In this document: positions 37,962 through 47,429 of the stretch, piece by piece
Layout of the letters: each line of letters opens with the position of its first letter
Position numbering within the stretch: the first letter of the stretch is position 1
DNA from: JARRLC01 sp050290865
GTDB taxonomy: Bacteria; Pseudomonadota; Alphaproteobacteria; Rhizobiales; Rhodomicrobiaceae
Assembly (NCBI GenBank): GCA_050290865.1
Contig: JBNKIW010000007.1
Location: forward strand, 1 to 64,000
Direction of reading: 5' to 3'
DNA: 64,000 nt
Translations under genes and position numbers: made by a program
The notes under the pieces: model-generated
Told to the model about the DNA's origin: nothing
The model's input: the letters and a program-made list of their open reading frames with translations, nothing else
Databases searched by the model: none

Positions 37962-38603
37962 ATGAGCGACCGGCCGGATATTACATATGACGCAACGCCG
38001 CAGGCGCCGGACTTTTCCGACGCGGACGAGCCGCTCCATTTGTTTTCCCACTGGCTGAAGGATGCCGAGGCACGCGAGGCGAACGATCCCAATGCGATGG
38101 CGCTGGCGACGGTCGATGCTTCGGGTATGCCCAATGTGCGCATGGTGCTTCTGAAGGAAGCGGGGGCCGCCGGGTTCGTGTTCTACACCAATTTCGAGAG
38201 CCCGAAGGGCGCGGAACTGCTGGCGAGCGGCAAGGCGGCGCTGTGCTTTCATTGGAAAAGCCTGCGGCGGCAGGTGCGTGTGCGCGGCGCCGTCCAGCCG
38301 GTGAGCGATGCCGAAGCCGACGCCTACTTCGCCAAGCGCCCGCGCGGCAGCCGTCTCGGCGCCTGGGCATCGCAGCAGTCGCGCCCGCTGGAGGGGCGGT
38401 ATGCGCTGGAGAAAGCCGTGGCGCGTTATGCGGCGCAATATATTGTCGGCGAAGTGCCGCGCCCGCCCTACTGGTCGGGGTTCCGGCTCACGCCGGTCGA
38501 GATCGAGTTCTGGCACGACCGGCCCTTCCGCCTGCATGACCGCGTGGTTTTCCGCCGTGAGAACCCTGGCGAGGTCTGGACGAAGACGCGGCTCTATCCC
38601 TGA
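37962..38603 (+). CDS. pdxH: Pyridoxamine 5'-phosphate oxidase
   Basis: PdxH oxidises pyridoxine or pyridoxamine 5'-phosphate to pyridoxal 5'-phosphate using FMN. The 213-residue protein has the family order: NDPNAMALATVDASGMPNVRMVLLKE, GFVFYTNFESPKGAEL, WKSLRRQVRVRG, WASQQSRPL, RPPYWSGFRLTPVEIEFW and the C-terminal WTKTRLYP. Its divergence from fabI is a familiar alphaproteobacterial arrangement. Confidence 0.97.
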   Translation: MSDRPDITYDATPQAPDFSDADEPLHLFSHWLKDAEAREANDPNAMALATVDASGMPNVRMVLLKEAGAAGFVFYTNFESPKGAELLASGKAALCFHWKSLRRQVRVRGAVQPVSDAEADAYFAKRPRGSRLGAWASQQSRPLEGRYALEKAVARYAAQYIVGEVPRPPYWSGFRLTPVEIEFWHDRPFRLHDRVVFRRENPGEVWTKTRLYP

Positions 38604-38831
38604 ATACGCGCAGGTCTTGCGAATCAGCGAAGCCGGATCACGCGGCCGGGCGGAAGCGGTGCGAGGTGTGTACGGACACGGGGCCCGAATCAGTGGAAAG
38701 CTTATCCAGTGGAAACATCGGGTTGCCGGCGCCCCAGGTTTCCGTCCGCCACCTGTATGCCGGCCCGGTGGGCGGCATTTGACGCGGCGCAGCAGCGCGC
38801 TTAGATTCAACATATCGTATCGGAGTTTTCG

Positions 38832-39986
38832 TTGAGTTCTAAACCATTGGCTAACCGCAACCGCCTGAGAGCACCGGCTGTGCAGCGAGCGCGCGATCTT
38901 CAACTTGGCAAAGACCTTTCTTCCGCGATGCTCGCGCGGGGAGACGTCACCGGCGTGAGTGAGCTGAACGAACGGTCGCGCGCCATCTTCCTCACGATCG
39001 TCGAAACCTATCTCTCCACCGGCGAGCCGGTCGGGTCGCGCAATCTGAGCCGCAATCTGCCGATGACGCTGTCGCCCGCCTCGGTGCGCAATGTGATGGC
39101 CGATCTGGAGGCGCTCGGCCTCATCTATGCGCCGCACACCAGCGCCGGACGCCTGCCCACGCAGTCTGGTCTGCGCCTTTTCGTAGACGGCCTCCTGGAG
39201 CTGGGCGACCTCGACGCGAAAGAACGCAAGCAGATCGAAGCGCAGATCGCGGGATCGCGCGGGCTGAACGACCTCCTGACCGAAGCCGGTGAGATGCTCT
39301 CCGGCCTGTCGCGCTGCGCGGGCATGGTCCTGACGGAAAAGCTCGTCCAGGTCATCAAGCACATCGAATTCGTGCCGCTGGATGCGCATCGGGCGCTGAT
39401 CGTGCTCGTCGGCGAAGGCGGGAGCGTGGAGAACCGCATCATCGACATGCCGGAAGGACTGCCGCCCTCCGCGCTGACCGAGGCGACGAACTATCTCAAT
39501 TCGCGGCTCAAAGGTGCGACGCTCGCCGAGACGCGCGTGTGCGTCGAGGAGGAGCTGAAGGCGAGACAGGCGCAGCTCGACGAACTGACGGCGAAAGTGG
39601 TGCAGTCGGGGCTGGCGCAGTGGTCGGGCGGCAAGGACGACACCAAGAGCCTCATCATCCGCGGCCAGTCGCGCCTGCTCGACGACCTGACGGCGGTGGA
39701 GGATCTGGAGCGCGTCCGCCACCTGTTCGACGACCTCGAATCGAAACGCGACATTATGCAGCTTCTCACCCTGACGGAGCACGCCGAGGGCGTACGTATC
39801 TTTATCGGGTCGGAGAATCAGTTGTTTTCATTGTCCGGGTCGTCGCTCATCGTCGCGCCGTTCAGTGACACGGAGCACAAAATTGTCGGTGTTTTGGGGG
39901 TGATCGGGCCGACCCGTCTGAATTATGCCCGCATTATCCCCATGGTAGATTACACGGCACGCCTCGTGGGGCGCCTGCTGACTTGA
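38832..39986 (+). CDS. hrcA: Heat-inducible transcription repressor HrcA
   Basis: HrcA represses groESL and other chaperone operons at CIRCE sites. The 384-residue protein begins with an N-terminal extension of about 45 residues, then SRAIFLTIVETYLSTGEPVGSRNLSR and SPASVRNVMADLEALGLI, the winged-helix DNA-binding part. LPTQSGLRLFVDGLLE and the terminal GVLGVIGPTRLNYARIIPMVDYTARLV are diagnostic. The start is TTG 38832 with GGAG eight bases upstream. It is followed by grpE. I see no CIRCE sequence in front of it. Confidence 0.95.
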   Translation: MSSKPLANRNRLRAPAVQRARDLQLGKDLSSAMLARGDVTGVSELNERSRAIFLTIVETYLSTGEPVGSRNLSRNLPMTLSPASVRNVMADLEALGLIYAPHTSAGRLPTQSGLRLFVDGLLELGDLDAKERKQIEAQIAGSRGLNDLLTEAGEMLSGLSRCAGMVLTEKLVQVIKHIEFVPLDAHRALIVLVGEGGSVENRIIDMPEGLPPSALTEATNYLNSRLKGATLAETRVCVEEELKARQAQLDELTAKVVQSGLAQWSGGKDDTKSLIIRGQSRLLDDLTAVEDLERVRHLFDDLESKRDIMQLLTLTEHAEGVRIFIGSENQLFSLSGSSLIVAPFSDTEHKIVGVLGVIGPTRLNYARIIPMVDYTARLVGRLLT

Positions 39987-40064
39987 TTATTCTCTGCTTC
40001 TGGACAATATCCGCAGTGAACGCGCTCCAGGCACGGAGCCTTCCAAGAGAGGGTAAAAACCGCA

Positions 40065-41018
40065 ATGGAAGAAGACAAGCGCAAATCCGCCAACGACGCC
40101 AAGGTGACCGCGGACAAGGCGCCCGGCGGTGAAGGAGCCTCCCCGGAGGGGCAGCTTGCTGCGCAGATCGCGGATATGGCGCAGGAGGCTGCGAAGGCTG
40201 CCGGCGACATCCAGTCTCTGCAGGCCGAGAACACCGAGATGAAGGATAAGAACCTCCGGCTCGTGGCCGAGATGGAGAATCTGCGCCGCCGCACGGAGCG
40301 CGAAAAGGCCGAGTTCTCGAAATACGCCATTTCGGAATTCGCCCGCGACATTGTCGGGGTTGGTGACAATATCCGCCGCGCTATCGAGGCGGTGCCGAAG
40401 GACGCCGCCGCGGCCGATCCCGCCGTGCGCAGCCTCGTGGAAGGCGTCGAGGTCACCGAGCGCGAGCTGTTGAAGGTGCTGGAACGCTATCAGGTGACGC
40501 GCTTCGACCCGCTCGGCGAGCCGTTCAACCCGCATGTGCATGACGCCATGACCAAGGTGGAGGTGGCCAACGTTCCCGCCGAGACCGTCGTGCAGGTGAT
40601 CCATGCGGGCTATATGATCGGCGAGCGCGTGCTGCGCCCGGCAGCGGTCATTGTCGCCAAGGGGGGCGCCGCCACGGAGCAGCCGCAGAAGTCGGGCGGA
40701 GAGACGGAGAGCAGCCCGGAGACGATCCCGCTGGGAGCGATGAAAATTCCCGATGATGCCGTGTCCTCGGCTTCGGAGGCTGCGCTGCGGGGGCAGCTCG
40801 ATAATCAGCAGACGGTCTTCGGCCGGCATCTGTCGAACGAGAAACGCCGTCCGACCCTGCAGAGTGAGGCGCTGACCGATGAGCGCGTGGCGCAGTTCCG
40901 GCGCAATGCGCGTCAGGGTGGCGGGAGCGGCGGTGGGCGTGAGCAGCCGCGCCAGCAGGCCTCGGCCCAGCATAAACCCGCGAGCCTCGTCAAGCCGGTG
41001 ATCCCGAAGGCGGAGTAG
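40065..41018 (+). CDS. grpE: GrpE nucleotide exchange factor with C-terminal extension
   Basis: GrpE exchanges nucleotide on DnaK. Residues 28-199 form the normal protein: long helix (LRLVAEMENLRRRTEREKAEF, about 64-85) and beta-domain with PFNPHVHDAM and VIHAGYMIGERVLRPAAVIVAKG. The 317 residues greatly exceed the usual 190-210. Residues 200-317 form an extension with Gln, Arg and Gly-rich, low-complexity sequence ending ASLVKPVIPKAE. No stop or start signal suggests a second gene inside. It follows hrcA by 78 bases; dnaK is elsewhere. Confidence 0.93.
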   Translation: MEEDKRKSANDAKVTADKAPGGEGASPEGQLAAQIADMAQEAAKAAGDIQSLQAENTEMKDKNLRLVAEMENLRRRTEREKAEFSKYAISEFARDIVGVGDNIRRAIEAVPKDAAAADPAVRSLVEGVEVTERELLKVLERYQVTRFDPLGEPFNPHVHDAMTKVEVANVPAETVVQVIHAGYMIGERVLRPAAVIVAKGGAATEQPQKSGGETESSPETIPLGAMKIPDDAVSSASEAALRGQLDNQQTVFGRHLSNEKRRPTLQSEALTDERVAQFRRNARQGGGSGGGREQPRQQASAQHKPASLVKPVIPKAE

Positions 41019-41358
41019 GTCCACCTGCGGGGCGGCATTGGTGCCCGCCAAGGCGGCTAGTTGCCGCGCTCCGGCGCGCGATTCTGCCTCGGCTCGCGTG
41101 GCTTGAGATTCACTCACAAAGCTCGCAAGTGGCTCGCGATCCCGCACTGCGGCGGCCGGTTTCAGCATGTGCAATCGACTGACCTCGGGCGGCCGACCGT
41201 GGTCTGCGGCGTGGGTGTTCGATGGCCAGGGCCGGCCATACCGCACGACCGCCGCGCCGTTTTCGCCCCGCCTTGCAGCATGCCCCCGCGCTGACGATAT
41301 TCCGGATTGCACATCTGAGCCCGCGATGGCACAACCGGAAGCATCAGAAAGGATGTTC
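41019..41358. other. Intergenic region between grpE and gor
   Basis: I see no gene or clear signal in these 340 bases. The gor frame stays open upstream to 41167, but the residues are unlike reductase N-termini and are probably non-coding. Confidence 0.4.
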
Positions 41359-42726
41359 ATGCAGTTCGACTACGACCTTTTCGTCATCGGAGGTGGTTCG
41401 GGTGGCGTGCGGGCGGCGCGCATGGCGGCAGGGACGGGGGCGCGCGTGGCGCTCGCCGAGGAATACCGCGTTGGCGGAACCTGCGTCATTCGCGGCTGTG
41501 TACCGAAAAAACTGTTCGTGTATGCGAGCGAGTTCGGCGCCGGGTTCGAAGACGCCAAGGGGTTCGGGTGGACCCTGGAGGACGCCGTTTTCGACTGGGC
41601 CGCCTTGCGCGACAACACCGCGCGCGAGGTGACCCGCCTCAGCGGCCTTTACACGACGAATTTGGAGCGCAGCGGCGCCGAACTGATCCTGAGCCGGGCT
41701 GTGCTGGAAGACGCGCATCGGGTGCGGCTTACCGCGGACGGGCGCACGGTGACGGCGAAAACCATCCTGATCGCCACCGGCGCCACGCCATTCGTCCCCG
41801 ATTTTCCCGGCCGGGAGCATGCCATCACCTCGAACGAGGTTTTCAATCTGGCCGAGTTGCCCGCGAGCATCGTCATTGTCGGCGGTGGTTATATCGCGCT
41901 GGAATTCGCGGGAATTTTCAATGGTCTGGGCGCGGATGTGACGCTCATGTACCGCGGGGCGCAGATCCTGCGCGGCTTCGATGACGATCTCCGTGCGGGT
42001 GTGGCCGAGGCGATTCAGGCGAAGGGCATCAGGCTGATGCTGAACGCCGAGATTTCAGCCGTCGAGGAGCGTGCCGGGACCAGGACGGTCACCTGCAAGG
42101 ACGGAGCGAAAATCACCGCCGATGCCGTCATGTATGCGACCGGGCGGCGCCCGCTGACGGCGGATATGGGACTTGCCGAAGCTGGTGTCACGCTGGGTGC
42201 GGCGGGCGAAGTGGTGGTCGACGCCTATTCGCGCTCGTCGGTGGACAGCATCTACGCCGTCGGTGATGCGACCAACCGCATGTGCCTGACGCCGGTGGCG
42301 ATCGACGAGGCCATGCGGTTCGTGGATACGGTTTTCCGCGGCAAGCCCGCACCGGTGGACCATCGTTTCGTGCCGACAGCGGTGTTCTCGCAGCCGGAGA
42401 TGGGGACGGTCGGGCTGAGCGAGGCGCAAGCGCGCGCCCGCCACGCGGCAATCGACATTTACAAGAGTGCGTTCCGTCCGATGAAATACACGCTGTCGGG
42501 CCGTAATGAGCGCATGCTGATGAAACTGGTCGTGGATGCGGAGACCGACGTCGTGCTCGGCTGCCACATCCTCGGACCGGACGCGGCGGAGATGGCGCAG
42601 GTGCTGGCGATCCCGCTGCGCATGGGCGCGCGCAAGGCCGATTTCGATGCCACGATGGCGCTGCACCCCTCAGCCGCCGAGGAACTCGTCACCATGCGCG
42701 AGAAGTGGCAGCCGCCGCAGGTCTGA
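41359..42726 (+). CDS. gor: Glutathione-disulfide reductase
   Basis: Gor reduces glutathione disulfide with NADPH. The 455-residue protein has FAD motif VIGGGSGGVRAARMAA (9-24), redox disulfide C42-x4-C47 in GGTCVIRGCVPKKL, NADPH-binding VIVGGGYIALEFAGIFNGLG, the YAVGDATNRMCLTPVAIDE FAD segment and catalytic His in HPSAAEEL near the C-terminus. ATG 41359 is chosen for AGAAAGGA upstream and the family start MQFDYDLFVIGGG; ATG 41353 is an alternative. Confidence 0.94.
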   Translation: MQFDYDLFVIGGGSGGVRAARMAAGTGARVALAEEYRVGGTCVIRGCVPKKLFVYASEFGAGFEDAKGFGWTLEDAVFDWAALRDNTAREVTRLSGLYTTNLERSGAELILSRAVLEDAHRVRLTADGRTVTAKTILIATGATPFVPDFPGREHAITSNEVFNLAELPASIVIVGGGYIALEFAGIFNGLGADVTLMYRGAQILRGFDDDLRAGVAEAIQAKGIRLMLNAEISAVEERAGTRTVTCKDGAKITADAVMYATGRRPLTADMGLAEAGVTLGAAGEVVVDAYSRSSVDSIYAVGDATNRMCLTPVAIDEAMRFVDTVFRGKPAPVDHRFVPTAVFSQPEMGTVGLSEAQARARHAAIDIYKSAFRPMKYTLSGRNERMLMKLVVDAETDVVLGCHILGPDAAEMAQVLAIPLRMGARKADFDATMALHPSAAEELVTMREKWQPPQV

Positions 42727-42855
42727 CGATGCGTCCGACGTCTGAGGTTCGCCATATTCGCGGGGCATTGAAGCATGGCGATGCGTGAGCTTTGTAAAGA
42801 CTTTCTGGTTAAGACGTTGCAGACAGGCCCTTCGCTGAGAACTGGAACCATCGTT

Positions 42856-44928
42856 ATGAATCGGATTACCGCCGCCGCTCTTGCCCTCCTGCTCGTCCCG
42901 GCGTTCCTGGGGGCGGAAACGGCCGGTGCGGCCGAGGCCGCCAGCGGGAAGGCCGAGCTGCCGCTGAAGCGCGTCGTGCTCTCGACTGCGGGGCTTGCGC
43001 AGTTCACGCATTCGGGCGAGGTTGCGCCGGGGACGGTGATCGAACTGCAGGTCCGCCTCGATCAGGTTGACGATCTCCTGAAAAGCCTGACGATTTTCGA
43101 CCGCGAAGGCGCCATTGGCGGCGTCAGTCTGCCGGGTAGGGCGCCGCTCGCCGAGCTGTTCCGCGATCTGCCTTTCCCCCCCGAGGCGCTCAACTCGCCT
43201 CAGGCGCTCTTGAACGCGCTGGTTGGCGCCGAGGTCGAAATCGAAGGCCCGGTCGAGGCGAAGGGGCGTGTTTTCCGCGTCCGGGAGGAGCGCACCACCT
43301 TGCCCGACAATGCCGGCGTGGTCATCCGTCATAGGATCAGCCTGATGACGGAGAAGGGCCTCGTTCAGGCGGTGCTCGAAGACCTGACCGCGCTACGCTT
43401 TGCCGATCCGCAGGTCAGGGCGCAGGTCGAGCGTGCCCTCCAGGGGCTGGCCCGGAACCGCGCCAAGGACCGCCGGACGCTCTCCATCATGCTCAGCGGC
43501 AAAGGCAAGCGCCAAGCGGGTTTTTCTTACGTGGTGGCGGCGCCGGTCTGGAAGGCGGCTTACCGCCTTGTGCTGCCGGAAGAGGGCGGCAAGGCGCGTC
43601 TGCAAGGCTGGGGCATCATCGAGAACCGTACCGGGAGCGACTGGAAGGATGTGGCTTTGTCGCTGATCTCCGGCAATCCGGTGGCGCTGAAGCAGAAACT
43701 TTACACGGCGTTCTATAGTGACCGCCCGGAAATCCCAGTGACGGCGGCGGCGCGTATCGTCCCCGAGCGCGACGAGGCTGAAGAGCCGCGTCGGAAGAGG
43801 GAGTACGGCAGGGTCGCGTCGCGCCGGAGGTTGATGAAGGGAGGAATGCGGAAACGTGTTGAGGACAGGCTCGGCGCAGCTGAATCCATGGCACAGGAGC
43901 CGGCTCCCGCACCGTCGGAGGAACTGGCGGGCGCAGGCATGGCCGCCGAGGCGGAAGAAGCCTCCACACAGGTGCAGTTCCGCTTTCCCGCGAAAGTGTC
44001 GCTCGCCAGCGGTTCGACCATGATGGTCCCCTTCGTCGATGGCGAGATAGCGGCCACGCGCGCCTGGCTCTACCAGCCCAGGACCCATGCGCACCGCCCG
44101 CTGGCCGCCGTGCGCCTGAAGAACGATAGCGGGTCGGCGCTTCCCGGCGGCCTCATCACCGCTTTCGACAAGGGGAAAGACGGAGCGGTGAATTTCGTGG
44201 GTGATGCGCAACTGCCGCTGACGCCCAAGGGAAGCTCGAAATTCATCACCTTCGCGCTCGACACCAAGACCGATATCCGGCGTACAGATCATGGCGTGAA
44301 GCGGTCGCAGATCGGCAAGGTGGTGAACGGCGTGCTGACGCTGACCATCAAGTCGCGCCACAACATCGACTACGAGATCACGCCGCCGACCGACGAGGAT
44401 CGCGAAATCGTCATCGACGAAGCGCGCAGCCACGGCTGGAATCTTGCCGCCGGCATGAAGGATGTCGAGGAGACGGCGACGCGCCTGCGCTACAAGGTCA
44501 AGGCGCCGCGCGACGAGACCACGAAAGCGAGCCTGCGCCTTGAGCGTGTGGACCATGAGAAGATCGGTCTCGCCACGCTCGAACCGGAGCGGATGCTGGC
44601 CACGCTCAGGGGGCTGGAGAACGAAACGCCCGCCCTGAAAGAGGCTGTGGCGAAGCTTGCGGCCATCGTTGCCGATATCAACAAGGCCGAGGCGCGCCGC
44701 GAAGAGCTGGACACGGAACGCAAGACCATCGCCGGCGACCAGGAGCGCCTGCGGAGGAACCTGCGTGCCGTGGGCAAGAACACCGATCTCGGGCGCCGCT
44801 ATCTGGATATGCTGAAAGCGCAGGAAGACCGCATCGCCGCCATCGCTGCCGAGGACAAGGCGCTGGTGAAGAAGAAGGCGGACAAACGCAGGGCGGCGGA
44901 GGACGCGGCGCGGGCGCTGTCACTGTAA
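42856..44928 (+). CDS. DUF4139 domain protein, secreted
   Basis: The 690-residue protein has a signal peptide (ITAAALALLLVPAFLGAETAGAAEA). A DUF4139-like beta-rich region covers about 195-560 (VVAAPVWKAAYRLVLP, NRTGSDWKDVALSLISGNP). It is interrupted at about 310-345 by an Arg/Lys-rich stretch (RRKREYGRVASRRR). The last 130 residues are a charged coiled coil (VADINKAEARREELDTERKT). DUF4139 proteins are exported with unknown function. Start ATG 42856 fits the signal peptide. It probably functions in the periplasm or outer envelope. Confidence 0.78.
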   Translation: MNRITAAALALLLVPAFLGAETAGAAEAASGKAELPLKRVVLSTAGLAQFTHSGEVAPGTVIELQVRLDQVDDLLKSLTIFDREGAIGGVSLPGRAPLAELFRDLPFPPEALNSPQALLNALVGAEVEIEGPVEAKGRVFRVREERTTLPDNAGVVIRHRISLMTEKGLVQAVLEDLTALRFADPQVRAQVERALQGLARNRAKDRRTLSIMLSGKGKRQAGFSYVVAAPVWKAAYRLVLPEEGGKARLQGWGIIENRTGSDWKDVALSLISGNPVALKQKLYTAFYSDRPEIPVTAAARIVPERDEAEEPRRKREYGRVASRRRLMKGGMRKRVEDRLGAAESMAQEPAPAPSEELAGAGMAAEAEEASTQVQFRFPAKVSLASGSTMMVPFVDGEIAATRAWLYQPRTHAHRPLAAVRLKNDSGSALPGGLITAFDKGKDGAVNFVGDAQLPLTPKGSSKFITFALDTKTDIRRTDHGVKRSQIGKVVNGVLTLTIKSRHNIDYEITPPTDEDREIVIDEARSHGWNLAAGMKDVEETATRLRYKVKAPRDETTKASLRLERVDHEKIGLATLEPERMLATLRGLENETPALKEAVAKLAAIVADINKAEARREELDTERKTIAGDQERLRRNLRAVGKNTDLGRRYLDMLKAQEDRIAAIAAEDKALVKKKADKRRAAEDAARALSL

Positions 44929-45059
44929 GGTGGCTGCCGGCGCGGCTGTATTTCGCGCTTGCCGTCCGCGCGGTTCCATGATCCATCAAATCTGCGCGCC
45001 GTCCGCCGAGGCCGACGCGGAGCGTAGCGTAGCGTATTTTCGACTTGGGGAGCAGCCGA

Positions 45060-46574
45060 ATGAGTCGCGTCATCCGTGAAGACGACCTGATTGCCAGCCT
45101 TGCCAGCGCACTTCAGTTCATCTCCTATTTCCATCCCGAGGACTACATCCGCAATCTCGCCAAGGCTTATGAGCGCGAACAGAGCGAAGCCGCCCGCAAC
45201 GCGATCGGGCAGATCCTGGCCAATTCGCGCATGGCCGCGCTCGGCAAGCGGCCGATGTGCCAGGATACCGGCTCGGCTCAAATCTTCATGAAGGTGGGGA
45301 TGGGGGCGCGGATCGATACCCAACGCGACCTCGTGGACATCGTGAACGAAGCGGTGCGCATCGCGTGGCTGGAGGAGGCGAACCCCTTGCGCGCCTCCAT
45401 GCTTGCCGATCCGATTTTCGAGCGCAAGAACACCGGCGACAACACGCCCGGACTGCTGCACGTCGATCTGGTGGCGGGCGACACGATCGAGGTGCATGTC
45501 GCGGCCAAGGGCGGCGGATCGGAGAACAAGGCGCGGTTTGCGGCGCTCAACCCGAGCGATTCCATTGTGGACTGGGTGCTGAAAACGGTGGAGACGCTCG
45601 GCGCGGGCTGGTGTCCGCCCGGGATCATCGGGCTGGGTGTGGGGGGCAGCCCGGAACGGGCGATGCTTCTGGCGAAAATGTCGCTGCTCAGCCCTATCGA
45701 CATGCCCGAGATTCTGGCGCGCGGGCCGTCGTCGAAGCTTGAGGAACTGCGCGTCGAACTTTACGAGAAGATCAACGCGCTCGGGATCGGCGCACAAGGG
45801 CTCGGCGGTCTGACGACGGTGCTCGACGTCAAGATCGGAACCTATCCGGTGCATGCGGCGTCGAAGCCGGTGGGGCTGGTGCCGCAATGCGCGGCCGACC
45901 GCCACGCGCATTTCGTCCTCGACGGATCGGGGCCGGTTACGATCGCGCCGCCCTCGCTGGATGCTTGGCCCGAGGCGCCGCTGGAGGGCATCGCAGGCGC
46001 AGCGCGGCGCGTCAATCTCGATACGCTGACACGCGAGGAGGTGGCAGGCTGGAAGGCCGGGGATACGCTTCTCATCAGTGGGCGGCTGCTCACCGGGCGC
46101 GACGCGGCGCATATGCGCCTGACACAAATGCTGCGTGAGGGGACGCCGTTGCCGGTGGATTTGCGTGGCCGCGCGATTTACTACGTCGGCCCTGTCGATG
46201 CGGTGAGGGACGAGGCGGTCGGTCCCGCCGGGCCAACGACCTCGACGCGCATGGACAAGTTCACCGAGACGATGCTGGCCGAGACCGGCCTTCTGGTGAT
46301 GATCGGCAAGGGCGAGCGCGGTCCGGCGGCCATCGAGTCCATTCGCAAACACGGTGCGGCCTACCTGATCGCCGTCGGCGGGGCGGCGTATCTGGTGTCC
46401 AAGGCGATCAAGTCGGCGAAGGTGCTTGCTTTTCCCGAGCTTGGCATGGAGGCGATCCACGAATTTATCGTCGAGGACATGCCGGTTGCCGTGGCGGTTG
46501 ATGCATCGGGGACAGCGGTACATGCGACCGGCCCGGCGCTGTGGCGCAGGGACACTGCGCCAGCAAGCCGCTGA
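45060..46574 (+). CDS. Class I fumarate hydratase (iron-sulfur)
   Basis: Class I fumarase interconverts fumarate and L-malate with an oxygen-sensitive [4Fe-4S] cluster. The 504-residue protein carries three cluster cysteines, C67 in MCQDTGSAQIF, C185 in GWCPPGIIG, and C277 in VPQCAADRH, matching the FumA pattern. A C-terminal beta domain (GRAIYYVGPVDA, GAAYLVSKAIKSAK) is present. ATG 45060 follows GGGGAG. A class I enzyme fits low-oxygen metabolism. Confidence 0.93.
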   Translation: MSRVIREDDLIASLASALQFISYFHPEDYIRNLAKAYEREQSEAARNAIGQILANSRMAALGKRPMCQDTGSAQIFMKVGMGARIDTQRDLVDIVNEAVRIAWLEEANPLRASMLADPIFERKNTGDNTPGLLHVDLVAGDTIEVHVAAKGGGSENKARFAALNPSDSIVDWVLKTVETLGAGWCPPGIIGLGVGGSPERAMLLAKMSLLSPIDMPEILARGPSSKLEELRVELYEKINALGIGAQGLGGLTTVLDVKIGTYPVHAASKPVGLVPQCAADRHAHFVLDGSGPVTIAPPSLDAWPEAPLEGIAGAARRVNLDTLTREEVAGWKAGDTLLISGRLLTGRDAAHMRLTQMLREGTPLPVDLRGRAIYYVGPVDAVRDEAVGPAGPTTSTRMDKFTETMLAETGLLVMIGKGERGPAAIESIRKHGAAYLIAVGGAAYLVSKAIKSAKVLAFPELGMEAIHEFIVEDMPVAVAVDASGTAVHATGPALWRRDTAPASR

Positions 46575-46887
46575 AGAGCGGTAAAGACTGGAGTCTCCTT
46601 CTTCTGCCGTTTTTTGCACCGCCCCTGAGCCAGTTTCAGCAGATCGTGGGCGGTGCAGACGATGCTCCATTCCTCCTGTGCCGTTGAGGCATTCAGAATC
46701 CGCTTCGCGCCGGTGCGTTATGCGGTGAATTGAAACCCCCTGGTTCCTCCGGGCCGCGAGCGCACCGGACACTGGAATGAGCGTGAAGCTTGAACTAAGA
46801 TGCGCGAAGCCTTACGGGAGTTCGTCCGGCTTAAGGCGCAATCGCGCTCAACGGAGCGTACGCGGCAGTGCTTTTGGGGACATCGCC
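46575..46887. other. Intergenic region between fumarase and soxX
   Basis: These 313 bases hold an IS1182-like transposase remnant on the minus strand, annotated separately. From 46740 onwards the plus frame of soxX is open back to 46777, but this part is unlike a signal peptide. I saw no promoter that I could assign with confidence. Confidence 0.5.
46600..46735 (-). mobile_element. Remnant of an IS1182-like transposase C-terminus
   Basis: On the minus strand the frame reads KRILNASTAQEEWSIVCTAH and then DLLKLAQGRCKKR, closely resembling the C-terminal end of IS1182-type transposases (EWALVCTAHNLLKLA). An in-frame TAA interrupts it upstream at FQFTA*RTGAK. No start, catalytic core or terminal repeat remains, and the frame runs into the fumarase 3' end, so it is a decayed insertion scar. 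Confidence 0.6.
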
Positions 46888-47412
46888 TTGAAACGTAAGA
46901 CGGGTTGGCGAAAGGGGCTTGGAATCCGGCTGTGGCTGGCGGGTGTGACCGCCGCTTTGCCCGCCGTCGCGCTGGCCCTGGAATGCACGCCCAAGACCAC
47001 CGGTTATTTCCAGCAGATGCAGGCTGCGGCTCAGGCGGCGCTCCTGCCGCGGAAGCTGCCCGGCATCGAGCGCTCGCTCACCGGGCGTATGGGCGATCCG
47101 GCGCGCGGGCGCGCCATCGTGCTCAACCCGGAAAAGGGCAACTGCCTCATGTGTCACCGGGTCTCATCGCTCGGCGAGGAGGCGGCGCAGGGGAGCGTCG
47201 GGCCGAGCCTGAACGATGTTGGCGCACGCCTCAGCGAGGATCAGCTTCGCCAGCGCATCGTCGATCCGAAAGTGATCGCTCCCAAGACCATCATGCCCTC
47301 CTTCATGACCACCGTGACCTATGCCCGCTTGCCTCCCGGGCTGGCTGGCACGACGATCCTGACCCCATCGGAAGTCGAGGACGTCGTGGCATTTCTGAAA
47401 AATCTGAAGTAG
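46888..47412 (+). CDS. soxX: Sulfur-oxidation c-type cytochrome SoxX
   Basis: SoxX is the monoheme partner of SoxA, joining sulfur substrates to SoxY cysteine in the periplasm. From TTG 46888 the 174-residue product begins with a signal peptide (GIRLWLAGVTAALPAVALA), then GRAIVLNPEKGNCLMCHR with heme motif C86-x2-C89-H90, and M136 or M140 in MPSFMTT as the axial ligand. The frame is open to ATG 46777, but that N-terminus would precede the signal. soxA starts 17 bases later. Confidence 0.88.
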   Translation: MKRKTGWRKGLGIRLWLAGVTAALPAVALALECTPKTTGYFQQMQAAAQAALLPRKLPGIERSLTGRMGDPARGRAIVLNPEKGNCLMCHRVSSLGEEAAQGSVGPSLNDVGARLSEDQLRQRIVDPKVIAPKTIMPSFMTTVTYARLPPGLAGTTILTPSEVEDVVAFLKNLK

Positions 47413-47429
47413 CGACGAGGGGACGCCGC

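Noticed and set aside
38604..38831. CIRCE site before hrcA
   Set aside because: No TTAGCACTC-N9-GAGTGCTAA is present, so autoregulation by HrcA is not supported here.
37704..39782. 692-codon minus-strand frame opposite pdxH and hrcA
   Set aside because: Spans two real genes and an intergenic gap in antisense; no family pattern.
40065..41018. Idea that dnaK follows grpE
   Set aside because: The next gene is gor; no DnaK sequence is present.
45015..45045. Tandem GCGTA repeats before fumarase
   Set aside because: Only three short units, probably chance.
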